Shown: positions 1 through 8,578, counted from the first letter of the stretch. The stretch is 64,000 nt of DNA from Neobacillus rhizophilus (GCF_018343535.1 NZ_JAGYPF010000004.1:145666-209665); one strand, 5' to 3'. Translations and numbers: made by a program. The notes: generated by a model from the letters alone, not told the origin.

Positions 1-34
1 CGGAAAGCGAAGCACCTGGAGCGGAAATCAACAG
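1..34. repeat. Tail of a dispersed Bacillus intergenic repeat
   Basis: The left edge reads as the end of a sequence (GGAAAGCGAAGCACCTGGAG and following bases) that I recognise from memory as a common dispersed intergenic repeat of Bacillus genomes. It is cut by the window edge. No open reading frame covers it. Identification is by recall only. Confidence 0.4.
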
Positions 35-81
35 GCCCATTAGCAGGGACAATTTTTCATAAAAATGAATTTCGGATTCTG

Positions 82-124
82 ATAAAATAAAAAATTGCCG
101 AGAAAAATATACTTTCTCGACAAT
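82..124 (-). terminator. Intrinsic terminator of the histidine kinase gene
   Basis: Read on the minus strand, ATTGTCGAGAAA (113-124) pairs with TTTCTCGGCAAT (94-105) with one mismatch, followed by a T-rich run. It lies just after the stop codon of the minus-strand kinase. A second small stem, GCACCGC/GCGGTGC near 128-146, lies between it and the gene. Confidence 0.75.
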
Positions 125-153
125 CTGTGCACCGCTTTGCGGTGCTTTGAATT

Positions 154-1260
154 CTAATTCTGTTTAATAGGAAATGTAAGTTGAAAGGTAGTTAAGTGAT
201 TATCTGATATACATTCTATTTCACCGTGATGTTTCTCAACAATATTCTTACAAACGAATAAGCCGATACCGGTGCCTAGTTTCTTAGTAGTGAAGAATGG
301 TTCGAAAATTAATTGTACTGCCTCAGGATCGATAGTGGGGCCATTATTAGAAATACGAATTTTGATTTGGTGATCATCTATATTTGTTTGGATATCAATT
401 TTTCGCAGATTTTCTTCTTCACACACAGCGTCAACTGCATTTATTAGCAGGTTTAGAAAAACTTGTTTTAACTCATTCCTATCGCCAGTAATACAAATAT
501 CAGCATCAATATTAGTATGAATTTGGACATTACCATCGACGATGCTTGGATATAGGAATTCAAGCACTTCTTCTATTAATAAATGGATGGTAATGTCTTC
601 ATTCTGGCTTTCTGCCAGCATGTTCAGTTTTGATGTATGAAGGAACTGAGTAATTCTGAACTTAAGTTGATCTAATTCTTGGCTGACGACATCTAAATAC
701 GGTAGAGTGGGATGCTCGTGTTTTAATAGTTTTATAAAGCCCATAACGGAAGTAAGCGGGTTGCGAAATTCATGGACAAAGCTCGAAGACATTTGGCCAA
801 GAATCGCCAGTCGGTCCTTATGTGTTTGGGAAATAAATAAATTTTGTTCTTGAAGTTTCTTATCTTTGATTTCGGTGTACTTAGAAACAGCAAAATAACA
901 GAATAAATCGAACTGTTTATTGACCAAGTTAATAATTGCCTGAAGATCTTCGGGCATGAGTCCGGAAAGGTTTAAGTATTTAATAATAATACTCCTACCC
1001 AGATTAACATTATAAACAAACTCCCCAATATTGATATTGGCCTTGACCCGTTCCCGGGCTACTTTGTGCGCCAATAACTTAACATCTTCTTCCGAGAATC
1101 CATTTAACATAGAATTTGTTATGAGATGGTACATTAAATGACCGTTCTGTAATATTAGCTCTGGATTATCCCGGTAATGATGGACAATAATTTGCTCTTC
1201 CCAAAAATGTATAAACTTTTGTTCATTCTCAATTAGAAATTGGCCTACTTTTTTATCCAT
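154..1260 (-). CDS. Soluble sensor histidine kinase with RsbRD-like N-terminal domain
   Basis: Autophosphorylating sensor kinase, probably cytosolic because no membrane segment is visible. The N-terminal ~140 residues resemble the RsbRD_N/globin-fold sensor domain. Then come an H-box (SSFVHEFRNPLTS, His near residue 163), an N-box (NLLINAVDAV), the G1-type NNGP motif, FEPFFTTK, and the G2 box GTGIGLFVCKNIV. The frame opens at a GTG at 1278, but the ATG at 1260 has the AAAGCAGG ribosome site about 6 nt upstream, so I use it. No response regulator is adjacent, so it is an orphan kinase. It resembles sporulation/KinA-type HATPase kinases but the ligand and partner cannot be told from sequence. 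Confidence 0.85.
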   Translation of the reverse strand: MDKKVGQFLIENEQKFIHFWEEQIIVHHYRDNPELILQNGHLMYHLITNSMLNGFSEEDVKLLAHKVARERVKANINIGEFVYNVNLGRSIIIKYLNLSGLMPEDLQAIINLVNKQFDLFCYFAVSKYTEIKDKKLQEQNLFISQTHKDRLAILGQMSSSFVHEFRNPLTSVMGFIKLLKHEHPTLPYLDVVSQELDQLKFRITQFLHTSKLNMLAESQNEDITIHLLIEEVLEFLYPSIVDGNVQIHTNIDADICITGDRNELKQVFLNLLINAVDAVCEEENLRKIDIQTNIDDHQIKIRISNNGPTIDPEAVQLIFEPFFTTKKLGTGIGLFVCKNIVEKHHGEIECISDNHLTTFQLTFPIKQN

Positions 1261-1311
1261 ATACAGCCTGCTTTCCACTATATTAAAGTGATTATAGCAT
1301 AAAAGTTTGAT

Positions 1312-1332
1312 GCATGGGGACGGTTCTCGTGT
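1312..1332. repeat. GGGGACGGTTCTC dispersed repeat, copy 1
   Basis: Contains GGGGACGGTTCTCGTG, the same core as the perfect hairpin at 10349-10389, but here the flanking arms have decayed. Such GGGGACGGTTC elements are, from memory, REP-like palindromes scattered through Bacillus genomes. It lies in the spacer upstream of the minus-strand kinase. Confidence 0.6.
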
Positions 1333-1409
1333 CTCAAAATAGGGTGTACATGAGAAAAAATTCGAAGCAATTTGATGAACGTACGAGTAAATATTTCAAC
1401 TTGAAATGT

Positions 1410-1437
1410 TTGACTTTTCTGATTAATGTGTTAACAT
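1410..1437 (+). promoter_or_regulatory. Predicted sigma-A promoter of the thiazole operon
   Basis: TTGACT at 1410-1415 and TAACAT at 1432-1437 with a 16-nt spacer, about 40 bp before the TPP riboswitch. Position and spacing fit; not tested. Confidence 0.5.
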
Positions 1438-1478
1438 AAATCCATATAAGGTAATATGTTCAAATGAATATGAATCAA

Positions 1479-1577
1479 ATCCGCTAGAGGTGCCTTTTTG
1501 AAAAGGCTGAGATTGAAGTGTGACTTCGGGACTCTATGAACCTGATCTGGTTAATGCCAGCGTAGGGAAGTGGACAA
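1479..1577 (+). promoter_or_regulatory. TPP (THI-box) riboswitch
   Basis: Carries the conserved aptamer blocks in order: AGGTGC, GGCTGAGAT, then TGAACCTGATCTGG and TAATGCCAGCGTAGGGAA. This is the thiamine-pyrophosphate aptamer, which represses downstream genes when thiamine pyrophosphate is abundant. An intrinsic terminator follows about 40 nt later, so control is probably by transcription termination. The operon it precedes makes the thiazole half of thiamine, which fits. Confidence 0.97.
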
Positions 1578-1617
1578 CGGGATTTTTGGAGAGCAAAATT
1601 TTTATTTCTAAATTTCG

Positions 1618-1650
1618 GCCACTTTCTTACAAAAGGAAGTGGCTTTTTGG
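1618..1650 (+). terminator. Riboswitch expression-platform terminator
   Basis: GCCACTT (1618-1624) pairs with AAGTGGC (1637-1643), followed by TTTTT. It sits between the aptamer and tenI, as expected for a TPP-induced terminator. Confidence 0.85.
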
Positions 1651-1708
1651 TTTGCCTGTTTTGCGTTTCCTTAGACCAGCGAAATCCACTCAAAGGGGGG
1701 GGACTTGT

Positions 1709-2332
1709 ATTTTTACTAGTCTAAAAGAAAAAGAGTTGCATCTTATATCCAATGGCAAAATGTCGGTCGACCAGTTGGCTGAAATAGCAAAGGATATTCA
1801 TCCATTTGTAACTGCGCTACACTTGCGGGAAAAACAAAAATCAGCAAAGGAACTTTTTCAAGCAGTCGAACTTTTAACAAATGTAAACGTCCCTCCAGCA
1901 AAAATCGTGATTAACGATCGGGTAGATGTTGCAATCGTGGCAATGGCCCTTGGAGTTCAATTAGCCTATCATAGTTTAGATTCAGACTGTGTAAAAGAAC
2001 ATTTTCCTCAACTTAGGGTCGGGACCTCGATTCACTCCTACGAGGAAGGACAAAATGCAAAGGAGAAGGGTGCTGACTACCTCCTATACGGGCATGTTTT
2101 TCCCTCCCAATCAAAACCGGGCAAGCCCCCAAATGGGCTTGGGGAATTGACAAGGCTCACTCAACTGGATATTCCGGTGATTGCCATTGGCGGAATAACA
2201 CCAGAGAATACTGGGCAGGTAATCAAGGCGGGGGCAAACGGGATTGCTGTCATGTCTGGTGTATTAGAAGCGCGTGACCCCATTTTAGCCGTTAAAGATT
2301 ATATCAAAGTATTGAAAAATTTTTCGGTATAG
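1709..2332 (+). CDS. tenI: Thiazole tautomerase TenI
   Basis: TenI aromatises the thiazole phosphate made by ThiG. It has the ThiE/TenI TIM-barrel pattern: HLREKQKSAKE, VINDRVDVA, YLLYGHVFPSQSKPG and VIAIGGITPENTGQV, and aligns over its full length with my memory of B. subtilis TenI (about 205 residues). No ATG, GTG or TTG lies at the expected start. An eight-G run (1695-1702) is the only good ribosome site, and the codon at the right distance in frame is ATT (1709). TTG at 1736 is an alternative but lacks a site. It is the first gene of tenI-thiS-thiG-thiF and is controlled by the TPP riboswitch. It is a ThiE relative, but the operon context and SKPG motif favour TenI. Confidence 0.85.
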   Translation: MFTSLKEKELHLISNGKMSVDQLAEIAKDIHPFVTALHLREKQKSAKELFQAVELLTNVNVPPAKIVINDRVDVAIVAMALGVQLAYHSLDSDCVKEHFPQLRVGTSIHSYEEGQNAKEKGADYLLYGHVFPSQSKPGKPPNGLGELTRLTQLDIPVIAIGGITPENTGQVIKAGANGIAVMSGVLEARDPILAVKDYIKVLKNFSV

Positions 2333-2343
2333 GAGGTAAGAAC

Positions 2344-2547
2344 ATGAAGGTAACCTTAAATGGCGAGTGGACCCAAATACCAGACAATATCATATTTGTC
2401 TCAGATGTTCTCAAGCATTATAAAATCCACGATAAGGTTGTGGTAGTAGAAGTAAATGGTGGAATATTATCCAAGTTAGAACACCAAAGTACTAGATTAG
2501 CAGATAAAGACCGAATTGAAATAGTTCATTTTGTTGGAGGCGGTTGA
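2344..2547 (+). CDS. thiS: Sulfur carrier protein ThiS
   Basis: A 67-residue ubiquitin-fold sulfur carrier ending in the required C-terminal Gly-Gly (VGGG). ThiF adenylates that end and it becomes the thiocarboxylate giving thiazole sulfur to ThiG. Length and C-terminus are typical. AGGAGG precedes the ATG. Its last codons hold the ribosome site of thiG, one base downstream, so translation is probably coupled. Confidence 0.95.
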   Translation: MKVTLNGEWTQIPDNIIFVSDVLKHYKIHDKVVVVEVNGGILSKLEHQSTRLADKDRIEIVHFVGGG

Positions 2548-2548
2548 T

Positions 2549-3316
2549 ATGTTAAAAATTGGTCCATTATCCTTTCACTCTCGTTTGTTGCTGGGAACGG
2601 GGAAGTATCCAAGCTTCGACATCCAAAAGCAAGCGGTCGAAGTGTCCGAAGCAGAAATCCTTACATTTGCAGTTAGACGGATGAATATTTTTGAAGCCAG
2701 CCAGCCGAATTTTTTGGAGCAGCTAGAAACCAATAAATATACGCTGCTGCCGAATACAGCAGGAGCGAAAACAGCTGCAGAGGCTGTCCGAATCGCTAAG
2801 TTAGCGAAAGCTTCAGGCTTATGCGACATGATTAAAGTGGAAGTGATCGGCTGTGATAAAACGTTACTTCCTGACCCGATTGAAACGCTAAAGGCCACCG
2901 AAGAATTGGTGAAGGAAGGCTTTATTGTACTCCCTTATACATCGGACGATGTGGTGCTAGCCCGGAAACTTCAAGAAGCAGGCTGTCATGCTGTCATGCC
3001 AGGGGCGTCGCCAATTGGTTCTGGTCAAGGGATTATCAATCCGGTAAACCTCCAGTTTATTATTGAACAAGCCGTAGTTCCTGTCATTGTCGATGCTGGT
3101 ATCGGATCGCCTGCTGATTCTGCTTATGCAATGGAATTAGGAGCTGATGCGGTGCTGTTAAATACTGCGGTTTCAGCTGCAAAGGATCCGGTTAAAATGG
3201 CAAAAGCGATGAAATTGGCGATTGAAGCGGGAAGGCTGGGTTATGAAGCGGGCAGAATCGAGAAAAAGAGATATGCGACAGCCAGCAGCCCTAAGGAAGG
3301 AATGAGTATCAGGTGA
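2549..3316 (+). CDS. thiG: Thiazole synthase ThiG
   Basis: Forms the thiazole phosphate ring from deoxyxylulose 5-phosphate, dehydroglycine and ThiS-thiocarboxylate. Recognisable features are [11 protein letters not shown] at the start, the Lys of MIKVEVIG (Schiff-base region), [13 protein letters not shown] and [22 protein letters not shown] at the phosphate site. The 255-residue length is normal. The frame opens at 2531, but ATG 2549 has GGAGGCGG upstream and immediately follows thiS. The stop overlaps the GTG of thiF by 4 bp. Confidence 0.95.
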   Translation: MLKIGPLSFHSRLLLGTGKYPSFDIQKQAVEVSEAEILTFAVRRMNIFEASQPNFLEQLETNKYTLLPNTAGAKTAAEAVRIAKLAKASGLCDMIKVEVIGCDKTLLPDPIETLKATEELVKEGFIVLPYTSDDVVLARKLQEAGCHAVMPGASPIGSGQGIINPVNLQFIIEQAVVPVIVDAGIGSPADSAYAMELGADAVLLNTAVSAAKDPVKMAKAMKLAIEAGRLGYEAGRIEKKRYATASSPKEGMSIR

Positions 3317-4332
3317 ATAATCGATACTCTAGGCAAGAGTTGTTTTCTCCAATAGGAAAAGATGGTCAGCAGCAAATTTCCAATAAACATGTACTCATCA
3401 TTGGAGTTGGAGCACTTGGATCTGCAAGTGCTGAAGCACTTGTCCGTGCTGGGATTGGCAAACTCACCATTGTGGATCGTGATTATGTCGAGTGGTCCAA
3501 TATACAGCGGCAGCAGTTATTTACAGAGGAACATGCGAAAAATAGAATTCCAAAAGCGATCGCGGCCAAAAATCGGTTAATAGCGATAAACTCTTCTGTG
3601 AACATTGAGGCCATCATTGCAGATGCTTCAGCCCTAGAGCTTGAAGACTGGGCAAAAGAAGCAGATCTGGTGATGGATGCAACGGATAATTTTGAAACAA
3701 GAATGATAATAAATGATGTCTCGCAAAAAGTCGGAGTTCCCTGGATTTACGGTGCTTGTGTAGGAAGCTACGGCATTTCCTACACGATCATTCCTGGAAA
3801 AACGCCTTGCCTTTCTTGTTTGCTTGAAACAGTTCCTCTGGGAGGGTTAACCTGTGACACGGCAGGAATAATTAGTCCAGCCGTAAACATGGTTGTCTCC
3901 TTTCAAATAAGTGAAGCATTGAAAATCTTGGTTGGGGATATGGATTCATTAAGAAACAAACTTGTTTCCTTTGATTTATGGAAAAACCAATATAGTGCCA
4001 TTCAAGTAGACAAATTGAAGAAGAAGGATTGTCCTTCTTGCGGACCTCAGCGCTCGTACCCTTATTTATCCTTTGAAAATCAAACAAAAACGGCAGTACT
4101 TTGTGGAAGGGATTCGGTTCAAATACGTCCCTCCGTTCCAATGGTGCGCGACCTGGAAGCGTTAGAAAAAATATTGGCGAAACAAACTGGAGCTGTACAG
4201 AGAAACCCGTACCTTCTATCCTATTCTGAGAATGCTCATCGACTAGTGATTTTTAAAGATGGAAGGGCATTAGTTCACGGAACTAAGGATATTTCGGAAG
4301 CTAAAGCGTTGTACCATAAATATTTGGGGTAA
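3313..4332 (+). CDS. thiF: ThiF/MoeB-family adenylyltransferase
   Basis: E1-like enzyme that adenylates the ThiS C-terminus. Features: the ATP-binding glycine loop [12 protein letters not shown] near residue 30, [16 protein letters not shown], catalytic Asp of DATDNFETR, and two zinc CxxC pairs (CLSC and CPSC). About 90 residues follow the second CxxC, the usual tail of Bacillus ThiF/MoeB proteins. GTG start overlaps the thiG stop. Position at the end of a thi operon favours ThiF over MoeB. The operon lacks thiO (glycine oxidase), tenA and thiD, which accompany these genes in B. subtilis. Confidence 0.92.
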   Translation: MNNRYSRQELFSPIGKDGQQQISNKHVLIIGVGALGSASAEALVRAGIGKLTIVDRDYVEWSNIQRQQLFTEEHAKNRIPKAIAAKNRLIAINSSVNIEAIIADASALELEDWAKEADLVMDATDNFETRMIINDVSQKVGVPWIYGACVGSYGISYTIIPGKTPCLSCLLETVPLGGLTCDTAGIISPAVNMVVSFQISEALKILVGDMDSLRNKLVSFDLWKNQYSAIQVDKLKKKDCPSCGPQRSYPYLSFENQTKTAVLCGRDSVQIRPSVPMVRDLEALEKILAKQTGAVQRNPYLLSYSENAHRLVIFKDGRALVHGTKDISEAKALYHKYLG

Positions 4333-4377
4333 ATGGTAGTGAAGCGAACCTATTTAAAGAAAAACTTTATCAAGAAG

Positions 4378-4414
4378 GGCGATGTTTTCGGAAAGCATCG
4401 CCTTTCTCTATTTT
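4378..4414. terminator. Terminator between thiF and the HD gene
   Basis: GGCGATG (4378-4384) pairs with CATCGCC (4396-4402) followed by TTTCTCTATTTT on the plus strand. It may also serve the convergent minus-strand gene. Confidence 0.75.
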
Positions 4415-4937
4415 ATAACTCACTGCTTTTCAATTCCTCCTCAACCATTTCGTCTAACCGCTCAATCATTTTTATGGCTCTATCTCGATCCATTTTTCGA
4501 TAATGATGCATTCCGCCTTCTTCCTCATCCATCTCATCGGCTAATTTGACGATTTCTTGTAACGGGGTCCGGTTGATAAAACCTTCCGGCATATAAGAAT
4601 CCGTATGGAATAAAACTGCCAGTGCGATTTCTTTGGCTATAATCGGATTTTCTCCCAACCGGATCAACAATTTATGGGCTCTTTCCGCTCCCTTAATCGC
4701 ATGTATATCATTCTGTTTATATAAATCATAATCCCATTTTCCATTGCGATACCAAGTGTAATGCCCCATATCGTGCAGCAATGCCGCTTTCGTCGCCAGG
4801 TCAACAGAAACGCCGCGTTCTTTTGCCAACTTAAAGGCATGATAGGCACAAGCAATAGCATGTACAATTCCAGACCGGCTTAAATATTTTTTTGCAATAT
4901 GATGATTGAAAATTTGAATTAATGTTACCTCTCTCAT
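4413..4937 (-). CDS. HD-domain phosphohydrolase-like protein
   Basis: A 174-residue single-domain HD protein: His in the HAIACAYHA region, the HD pair in ALLHDMGHY, and later HTDS and LADEMDEEE, which fit the metal-ligand pattern of HD hydrolases. Members act on nucleotides or other phosphate esters; the substrate is unknown. The frame begins at GTG 4946, but that codon lies inside the ribosome site TAGGTG, so ATG 4937 is the likely start. It is monocistronic and convergent with the thi operon. Confidence 0.75.
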   Translation of the reverse strand: MREVTLIQIFNHHIAKKYLSRSGIVHAIACAYHAFKLAKERGVSVDLATKAALLHDMGHYTWYRNGKWDYDLYKQNDIHAIKGAERAHKLLIRLGENPIIAKEIALAVLFHTDSYMPEGFINRTPLQEIVKLADEMDEEEGGMHHYRKMDRDRAIKMIERLDEMVEEELKSSEL

Positions 4938-5163
4938 TTTAATCACCTACTTAAAATTGTTATTTTGTATTATAAAACAATTAATGTTGTTTTGTTAGAA
5001 AAAGTTCTTGATTTGACAGAAATATATTATGAAAGGTTATGGAATATAAGGGGATTTTAGAGAAGGAGGGTTTTTTAAAGCAAAGGGTTCAACATAGTTG
5101 GTGATTTTTCCTTTTATTTTTCATAAAATTCTGTTAGAATCACTCCAATAGGAGGTGTCTTAC

Positions 5164-5355
5164 TTGAGTAACAACTTAACCGAACTACTAGGTCCTCCAT
5201 ACGATCAACTTATGGATGCCAAGGTAGATAAAAGTCCTAGTGAAGTCGTGATTACGAATAACGATGGCGAAACATATTACATAATTTCGGCCGAAGAATA
5301 CGAAAATGGTCCGAAACAACAAGGGTATAATATCGTTGTAGCAGAAGGGGAGTAA
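5164..5355 (+). CDS. Small protein of unknown function (63 aa)
   Basis: Not recognised. An acidic, soluble small protein containing GPPYDQLMDAKVDKSPSEV and ending VAEGE. A strong AGGAGGTG site lies about 7 nt before a TTG at 5164; the GTG inside that site (5155) is in frame but unlikely to be used. A terminator overlaps the end of the gene. No cysteines or membrane segments. Confidence 0.6.
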   Translation: MSNNLTELLGPPYDQLMDAKVDKSPSEVVITNNDGETYYIISAEEYENGPKQQGYNIVVAEGE

Positions 5356-5375
5356 TTTTTACTCCTCCTTTTATT
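5346..5375 (+). terminator. Intrinsic terminator
   Basis: GGGGAGTAA pairs with TTACTCC across a short T loop, then CCTTTTATTTTT. It overlaps the stop codon of the preceding small gene. Confidence 0.8.
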
Positions 5376-5473
5376 TTTTGATTTCATTTTCTAAAATATC
5401 CCTCAATCAATTTTATTCCAGGTTCATTTTTTGGACGGTAAAACGGAATAATAAGAGTGTGGAGGTGATAGTA

Positions 5474-5653
5474 GTGGAAAAAGAAAACAAATTTCCTGAA
5501 GCGATGAATGATATGGGGACACCCGCAGAAATGAGTCCCGTCAAAGACATAACGGATGCAGATTCAAAGGCACCAATGGTCGAAGTCAATCAACCGGTTG
5601 ATGCACAAGATCCACTTGAAATAAGGAGCCGCGGGTCAGTGACTGTTTTATAA
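5474..5653 (+). CDS. Small acidic protein of unknown function (59 aa)
   Basis: Not recognised. GGAGGTG at 5461-5467 places the start at GTG 5474. The product is hydrophilic and rich in Asp, Glu and Pro (MGTPAEMSPV, DADSKAPMVEVNQP) with no cysteines or membrane segment, so likely disordered. The longer frame from 5378 runs through the terminator of the previous gene and is not credible. Confidence 0.5.
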   Translation: MEKENKFPEAMNDMGTPAEMSPVKDITDADSKAPMVEVNQPVDAQDPLEIRSRGSVTVL

Positions 5654-5654
5654 A

Positions 5655-5693
5655 CCAAAAATAAAAACAGGTAAAACACAAGTTTTACCTGTT
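5655..5693 (-). terminator. Terminator of rnpB
   Basis: AACAGGTAAAAC (5666-5677) is a perfect inverted repeat of GTTTTACCTGTT (5682-5693). On the minus strand it is followed by TTTTTATTTTT, just past the 3' end of the RNase P RNA. Confidence 0.9.
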
Positions 5694-5712
5694 AAGAGAA
5701 CTTATTAAAATT

Positions 5713-6118
5713 TGCACATGAAATGGCTGTAAGCCAGGTTTTGTACTTCCGTACTGCAAACAGCGTCAAGCCTCGTACAGGAAGCAGTAGTCATCTATCT
5801 ATCAACGATTGGTTGATCCATCCTTTAGGTTCATTTCCCGCGGGATGGTGCCCCGACCAAAATTTGGGTTGCTCGCTCGTGGGGTTTACCCGTTCCACCT
5901 TTTCCGTTTCCAGAAAAGCATCGTCACTGTGGCACTTTCAGGCTATTCTCAGCATATCCTTAGAGACTTAGCATGATTTCACCGCCGTCAGCCAATATCA
6001 AGATTGGCTGCCCACCCTTGCAGATGGCACGAACACTACAGGCATCTCAGCACTGTGCGAGCCTGGACTTTCCTCAGCTCCTATAAAGGAACCGCGACTA
6101 CTCACCATTCCATGTGTC
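5713..6118 (-). ncRNA. rnpB: RNase P RNA, Bacillus type B
   Basis: Catalytic RNA of RNase P, which matures tRNA 5' ends. The minus strand carries the conserved blocks GAGGAAAGTCCAGGCTCGCA, AAAGTGCCACAGTGACG, GGTAAACCCC, AACCCAAATTTTGG and the 3' block AACCTGGCTTAC. The ends pair as helix P1: 6105-6116 with 5715-5726, 12 bp with one G-U. The CGAGCGAG and CCCAAATTTTGGT region matches the B. subtilis type-B RNA as I remember it. Ends are set from P1 and are accurate to a few bases. Confidence 0.97.
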
Positions 6119-6328
6119 CTTCGCTTAGAAGCGACAATAACTAATATAACAGGAATACTAAGTAAAATCCATGGTAGTTTTATTCCATTGTTACCAATTC
6201 AGTTTTTTCTAAGTGAATAGTGGGTCATTCTTTAATGGACTCTTAGCATAAAATCACCAAAGTGAAAATATTTATGTAAGAGGACAAGCATTCGTTCCCC
6301 TCATAAGCTTCTGAAAAGGGCTGATATT

Positions 6329-6508
6329 TTGAACAAGAATAATAATGTGCTGATCGTCATGTTCTTGCTATTAATCTTATTGATTGTTCTTATAATCAAT
6401 GTGATTATCCACGTTAAAATTTATGTCGTATACAGTTCCGGTGTTGGCCCCATTTTCTTAATAGGCTTAATCATTTTTTTAATTGCTTTATTTTATTTCA
6501 AGGGTTAA
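6329..6508 (+). CDS. Small two-helix membrane protein (59 aa)
   Basis: A short gene with TTG start at 6329 and GAAAAGGG about 8 nt upstream. The product starts MNKNNNVLIVMFLLLILL, has a second hydrophobic stretch near residues 40-57 (GPIFLIGLIIFLIALFYF) and ends in a lysine-glycine tail, so it is probably a two-pass membrane peptide. A strong terminator follows 10 nt after the stop, which supports a real transcription unit. The family is not recognised. Confidence 0.6.
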   Translation: MNKNNNVLIVMFLLLILLIVLIINVIIHVKIYVVYSSGVGPIFLIGLIIFLIALFYFKG

Positions 6509-6518
6509 AACCTTACTA

Positions 6519-6556
6519 TGCCAGGCATCCTCAGTATGCCTGGCATTTTATTTTTA
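6519..6556 (+). terminator. Intrinsic terminator
   Basis: TGCCAGGCAT (6519-6528) pairs perfectly with ATGCCTGGCA (6536-6545), followed by TTTTATTTTT. Confidence 0.92.
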
Positions 6557-6676
6557 TAAAAAATTGGACAGGAAGGTTAGAAAAATCTAGAAATTATAGT
6601 AAGATGGTATATATCATCTTAAATATGGTAATAGAGAGTTTTTATTATTAAAAATAACAAATAGAGGTTATGTAGC

Positions 6677-7726
6677 ATGAGCATCGATTTGCTTGCTAGA
6701 CTCGAGGAAGAAAAGGATCAATGGTTACATAAAGCTATGGATCGCTTTAATGAAGAGTTTACGTGCTTTGATGACAAGACAGTACTCACACCGGAATATC
6801 AAATAATGCAGATGAAAAGCATTCATAGACAGAACAATCTTGATCTGGACAGGCTGGAAAAAGAAATAAAGCTTATAAAGGATCGCATTGAAGAAGAAGA
6901 GCTGGGTTATCAGAATCTGACCAAGGCTGTCCAGTATTTACAAGAGGAAATAACCCATTATGAAGGGCTGCTATTGGAGTTAGAATCTATTCAATTGGAA
7001 AAATTCAACTGTTTTTTAAATATGAAATTTGAATTTGATCCGAAAAAAGATCAAGTCGTGTTCAAGGATAGGAAAACGACCAGACTGATAGAAGGCTTTA
7101 ATGAGGTAGAAGCGGAGATGGCGGAGTTCTATCGAAAGCAGCTGGATGATAATGAAAGAAAATTAGCGCGAATTTTTCGCGATGCCGCTCCTGACATAAG
7201 CTATGTATTCCAATCCAATCCGCAGGCGTCCAGCCTTTCCTTGAAGCATGGCCGGGGACTTGACCAGTATTTAGTCCTGAAAAACTTTGAAGAGGATTAT
7301 CGGATTGTTGCAGATACATTAAATGAAAACAACATGTTAGTTTACGAGTATTATATAAACCAATTGAATCATGTTAAGCAAATGGGAAAAAGAGATCTTT
7401 TGCTGCAGTCTGCGGCCAAAAAGGAGCAGCATCAAATGGCCTCAGAAAAAGCAGCCGAACTACAAGAGCAAAAACGGCAAAAGGAATTGAGCTTGGCAAC
7501 GTTAGAAGAACAATTTACAAGGGCGCTCTGGGAACAAAACCAAGAATTAGAACGGCTCCAAAAGCTGGATGAATTTTTAAAAGAAGAATTTGTAGAAGCC
7601 GTTTCAAAATGGCAGGCAAAATTGTTTGGGGAGCAGACGCCGGACGTGGAACGCTGGTTGTATCATCAATACAGCCTGATGATTTTAAAGCATGCAGAAA
7701 GGATTATTGGAAATGAGCACTTCTAA
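6677..7726 (+). CDS. Large coiled-coil protein, unknown function
   Basis: 349 residues, almost entirely charged helix: coiled coil near residues 45-110 (RLEKEIKLIKDRIEEEE) and 230-310 (EKAAELQEQKRQKELSLATL), with a compact region near 115-220 between. No signal peptide, membrane segment or enzymatic motif is seen. ATG with AGAGG upstream. The next gene starts inside its last codons, so the two are translationally coupled and probably form one complex. Function unknown; a structural or scaffold role is inferred from composition only. Confidence 0.7.
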   Translation: MSIDLLARLEEEKDQWLHKAMDRFNEEFTCFDDKTVLTPEYQIMQMKSIHRQNNLDLDRLEKEIKLIKDRIEEEELGYQNLTKAVQYLQEEITHYEGLLLELESIQLEKFNCFLNMKFEFDPKKDQVVFKDRKTTRLIEGFNEVEAEMAEFYRKQLDDNERKLARIFRDAAPDISYVFQSNPQASSLSLKHGRGLDQYLVLKNFEEDYRIVADTLNENNMLVYEYYINQLNHVKQMGKRDLLLQSAAKKEQHQMASEKAAELQEQKRQKELSLATLEEQFTRALWEQNQELERLQKLDEFLKEEFVEAVSKWQAKLFGEQTPDVERWLYHQYSLMILKHAERIIGNEHF

Positions 7727-8483
7727 CAGAACCGTGGATGAAAAATATAATGAAGCGATTCAATCGTTAAAAAAAATCAATAACCTTCTTTTTTATGATG
7801 AATTAAAGACATTGTTAAAAGACCGGGAACAAACGATAGCCGAATTGAATGGGGAAGTATTTGAGTCTGTTGAAAATATGCGGCAGTCACTGAGTCAGTT
7901 TCCTCTAGATATCAGTGACAAGCTAAAAGAAGAAATCATCGCTCCTCAGTCGGAATTGTTTGACAGCAGGATGCACCATTTTAATGAAACGTTAACCCTA
8001 TTGGAAAAAAAGATTGCCATGTGGCATCAGCAATATCAAGAATATTTATCGAAGACGGAACAGCTGCTAGAGGATTTAAAAGAACGGCAGCGCAATGATT
8101 ATAAGTTCATGGAAATGCAAACCGAAAAGGTCCTAGAGGCCATTCGGTCATCGCAGGAGCAGATTAGTGTTCTATTTACACAGGGAATTACCGACCAGGC
8201 CTCCATCACGAATATAAAATATGAGGCAATGAGTGAAAGAGTATCGGATATTTCTAAATACCTGCAAAATGTTGAAGTCAGCCTGCTAGCCGAGGTTGAG
8301 CAATGGAACCTAAAACAGCAGCAGGACCAAAGAGATTTTCAGGAGCAATGGGAAGAGAAATGGAAACTGAATGCGGATGCGACTGCGAAGAAGGAAGAGC
8401 TATTTAAAAAATGGCTGATTGGGCTGGCTGTAGGGCAGGGTGTATCCATTCTATTAGTGTTGGTGGTACTATTTTTTAAGTAA
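7713..8483 (+). CDS. Coiled-coil protein with C-terminal membrane anchor
   Basis: 256 residues from ATG 7713, preceded by GAAAGGATT and overlapping the upstream stop by 14 bp. Long amphipathic helices (ELKTLLKDREQTIAELNGEV; ALLEDL-type heptads near 120-150) end in a single hydrophobic segment near residues 234-255 (GLAVGQGVSILLVLVVLFF), leaving a one-lysine tail. This is a tail-anchored topology with the coiled coil probably in the cytosol. It resembles no enzyme I know; it likely tethers the preceding coiled-coil protein to the membrane. Confidence 0.7.
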   Translation: MSTSNRTVDEKYNEAIQSLKKINNLLFYDELKTLLKDREQTIAELNGEVFESVENMRQSLSQFPLDISDKLKEEIIAPQSELFDSRMHHFNETLTLLEKKIAMWHQQYQEYLSKTEQLLEDLKERQRNDYKFMEMQTEKVLEAIRSSQEQISVLFTQGITDQASITNIKYEAMSERVSDISKYLQNVEVSLLAEVEQWNLKQQQDQRDFQEQWEEKWKLNADATAKKEELFKKWLIGLAVGQGVSILLVLVVLFFK

Positions 8484-8533
8484 AAGATGGATTTTCCTTT
8501 TATTAGAGGGTTGGGGCGCTGCTATGCAAGGCT

Positions 8534-8578
8534 CATAACGCCCGGGAGACAGGAAGAAACGGTGTCCCGGGCGTTATG
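8534..8578. terminator. Strong G+C hairpin without a clear U-run
   Basis: CATAACGCCCGGGA (8534-8547) pairs perfectly with TCCCGGGCGTTATG (8565-8578). Neither strand has a run of T directly after the stem. It lies between convergent genes, so a bidirectional terminator or RNA-stabilising hairpin is likely. Confidence 0.6.

Noticed and set aside
5723..5971. 82-codon plus-strand ORF
   Set aside because: Lies antisense within RNase P RNA.
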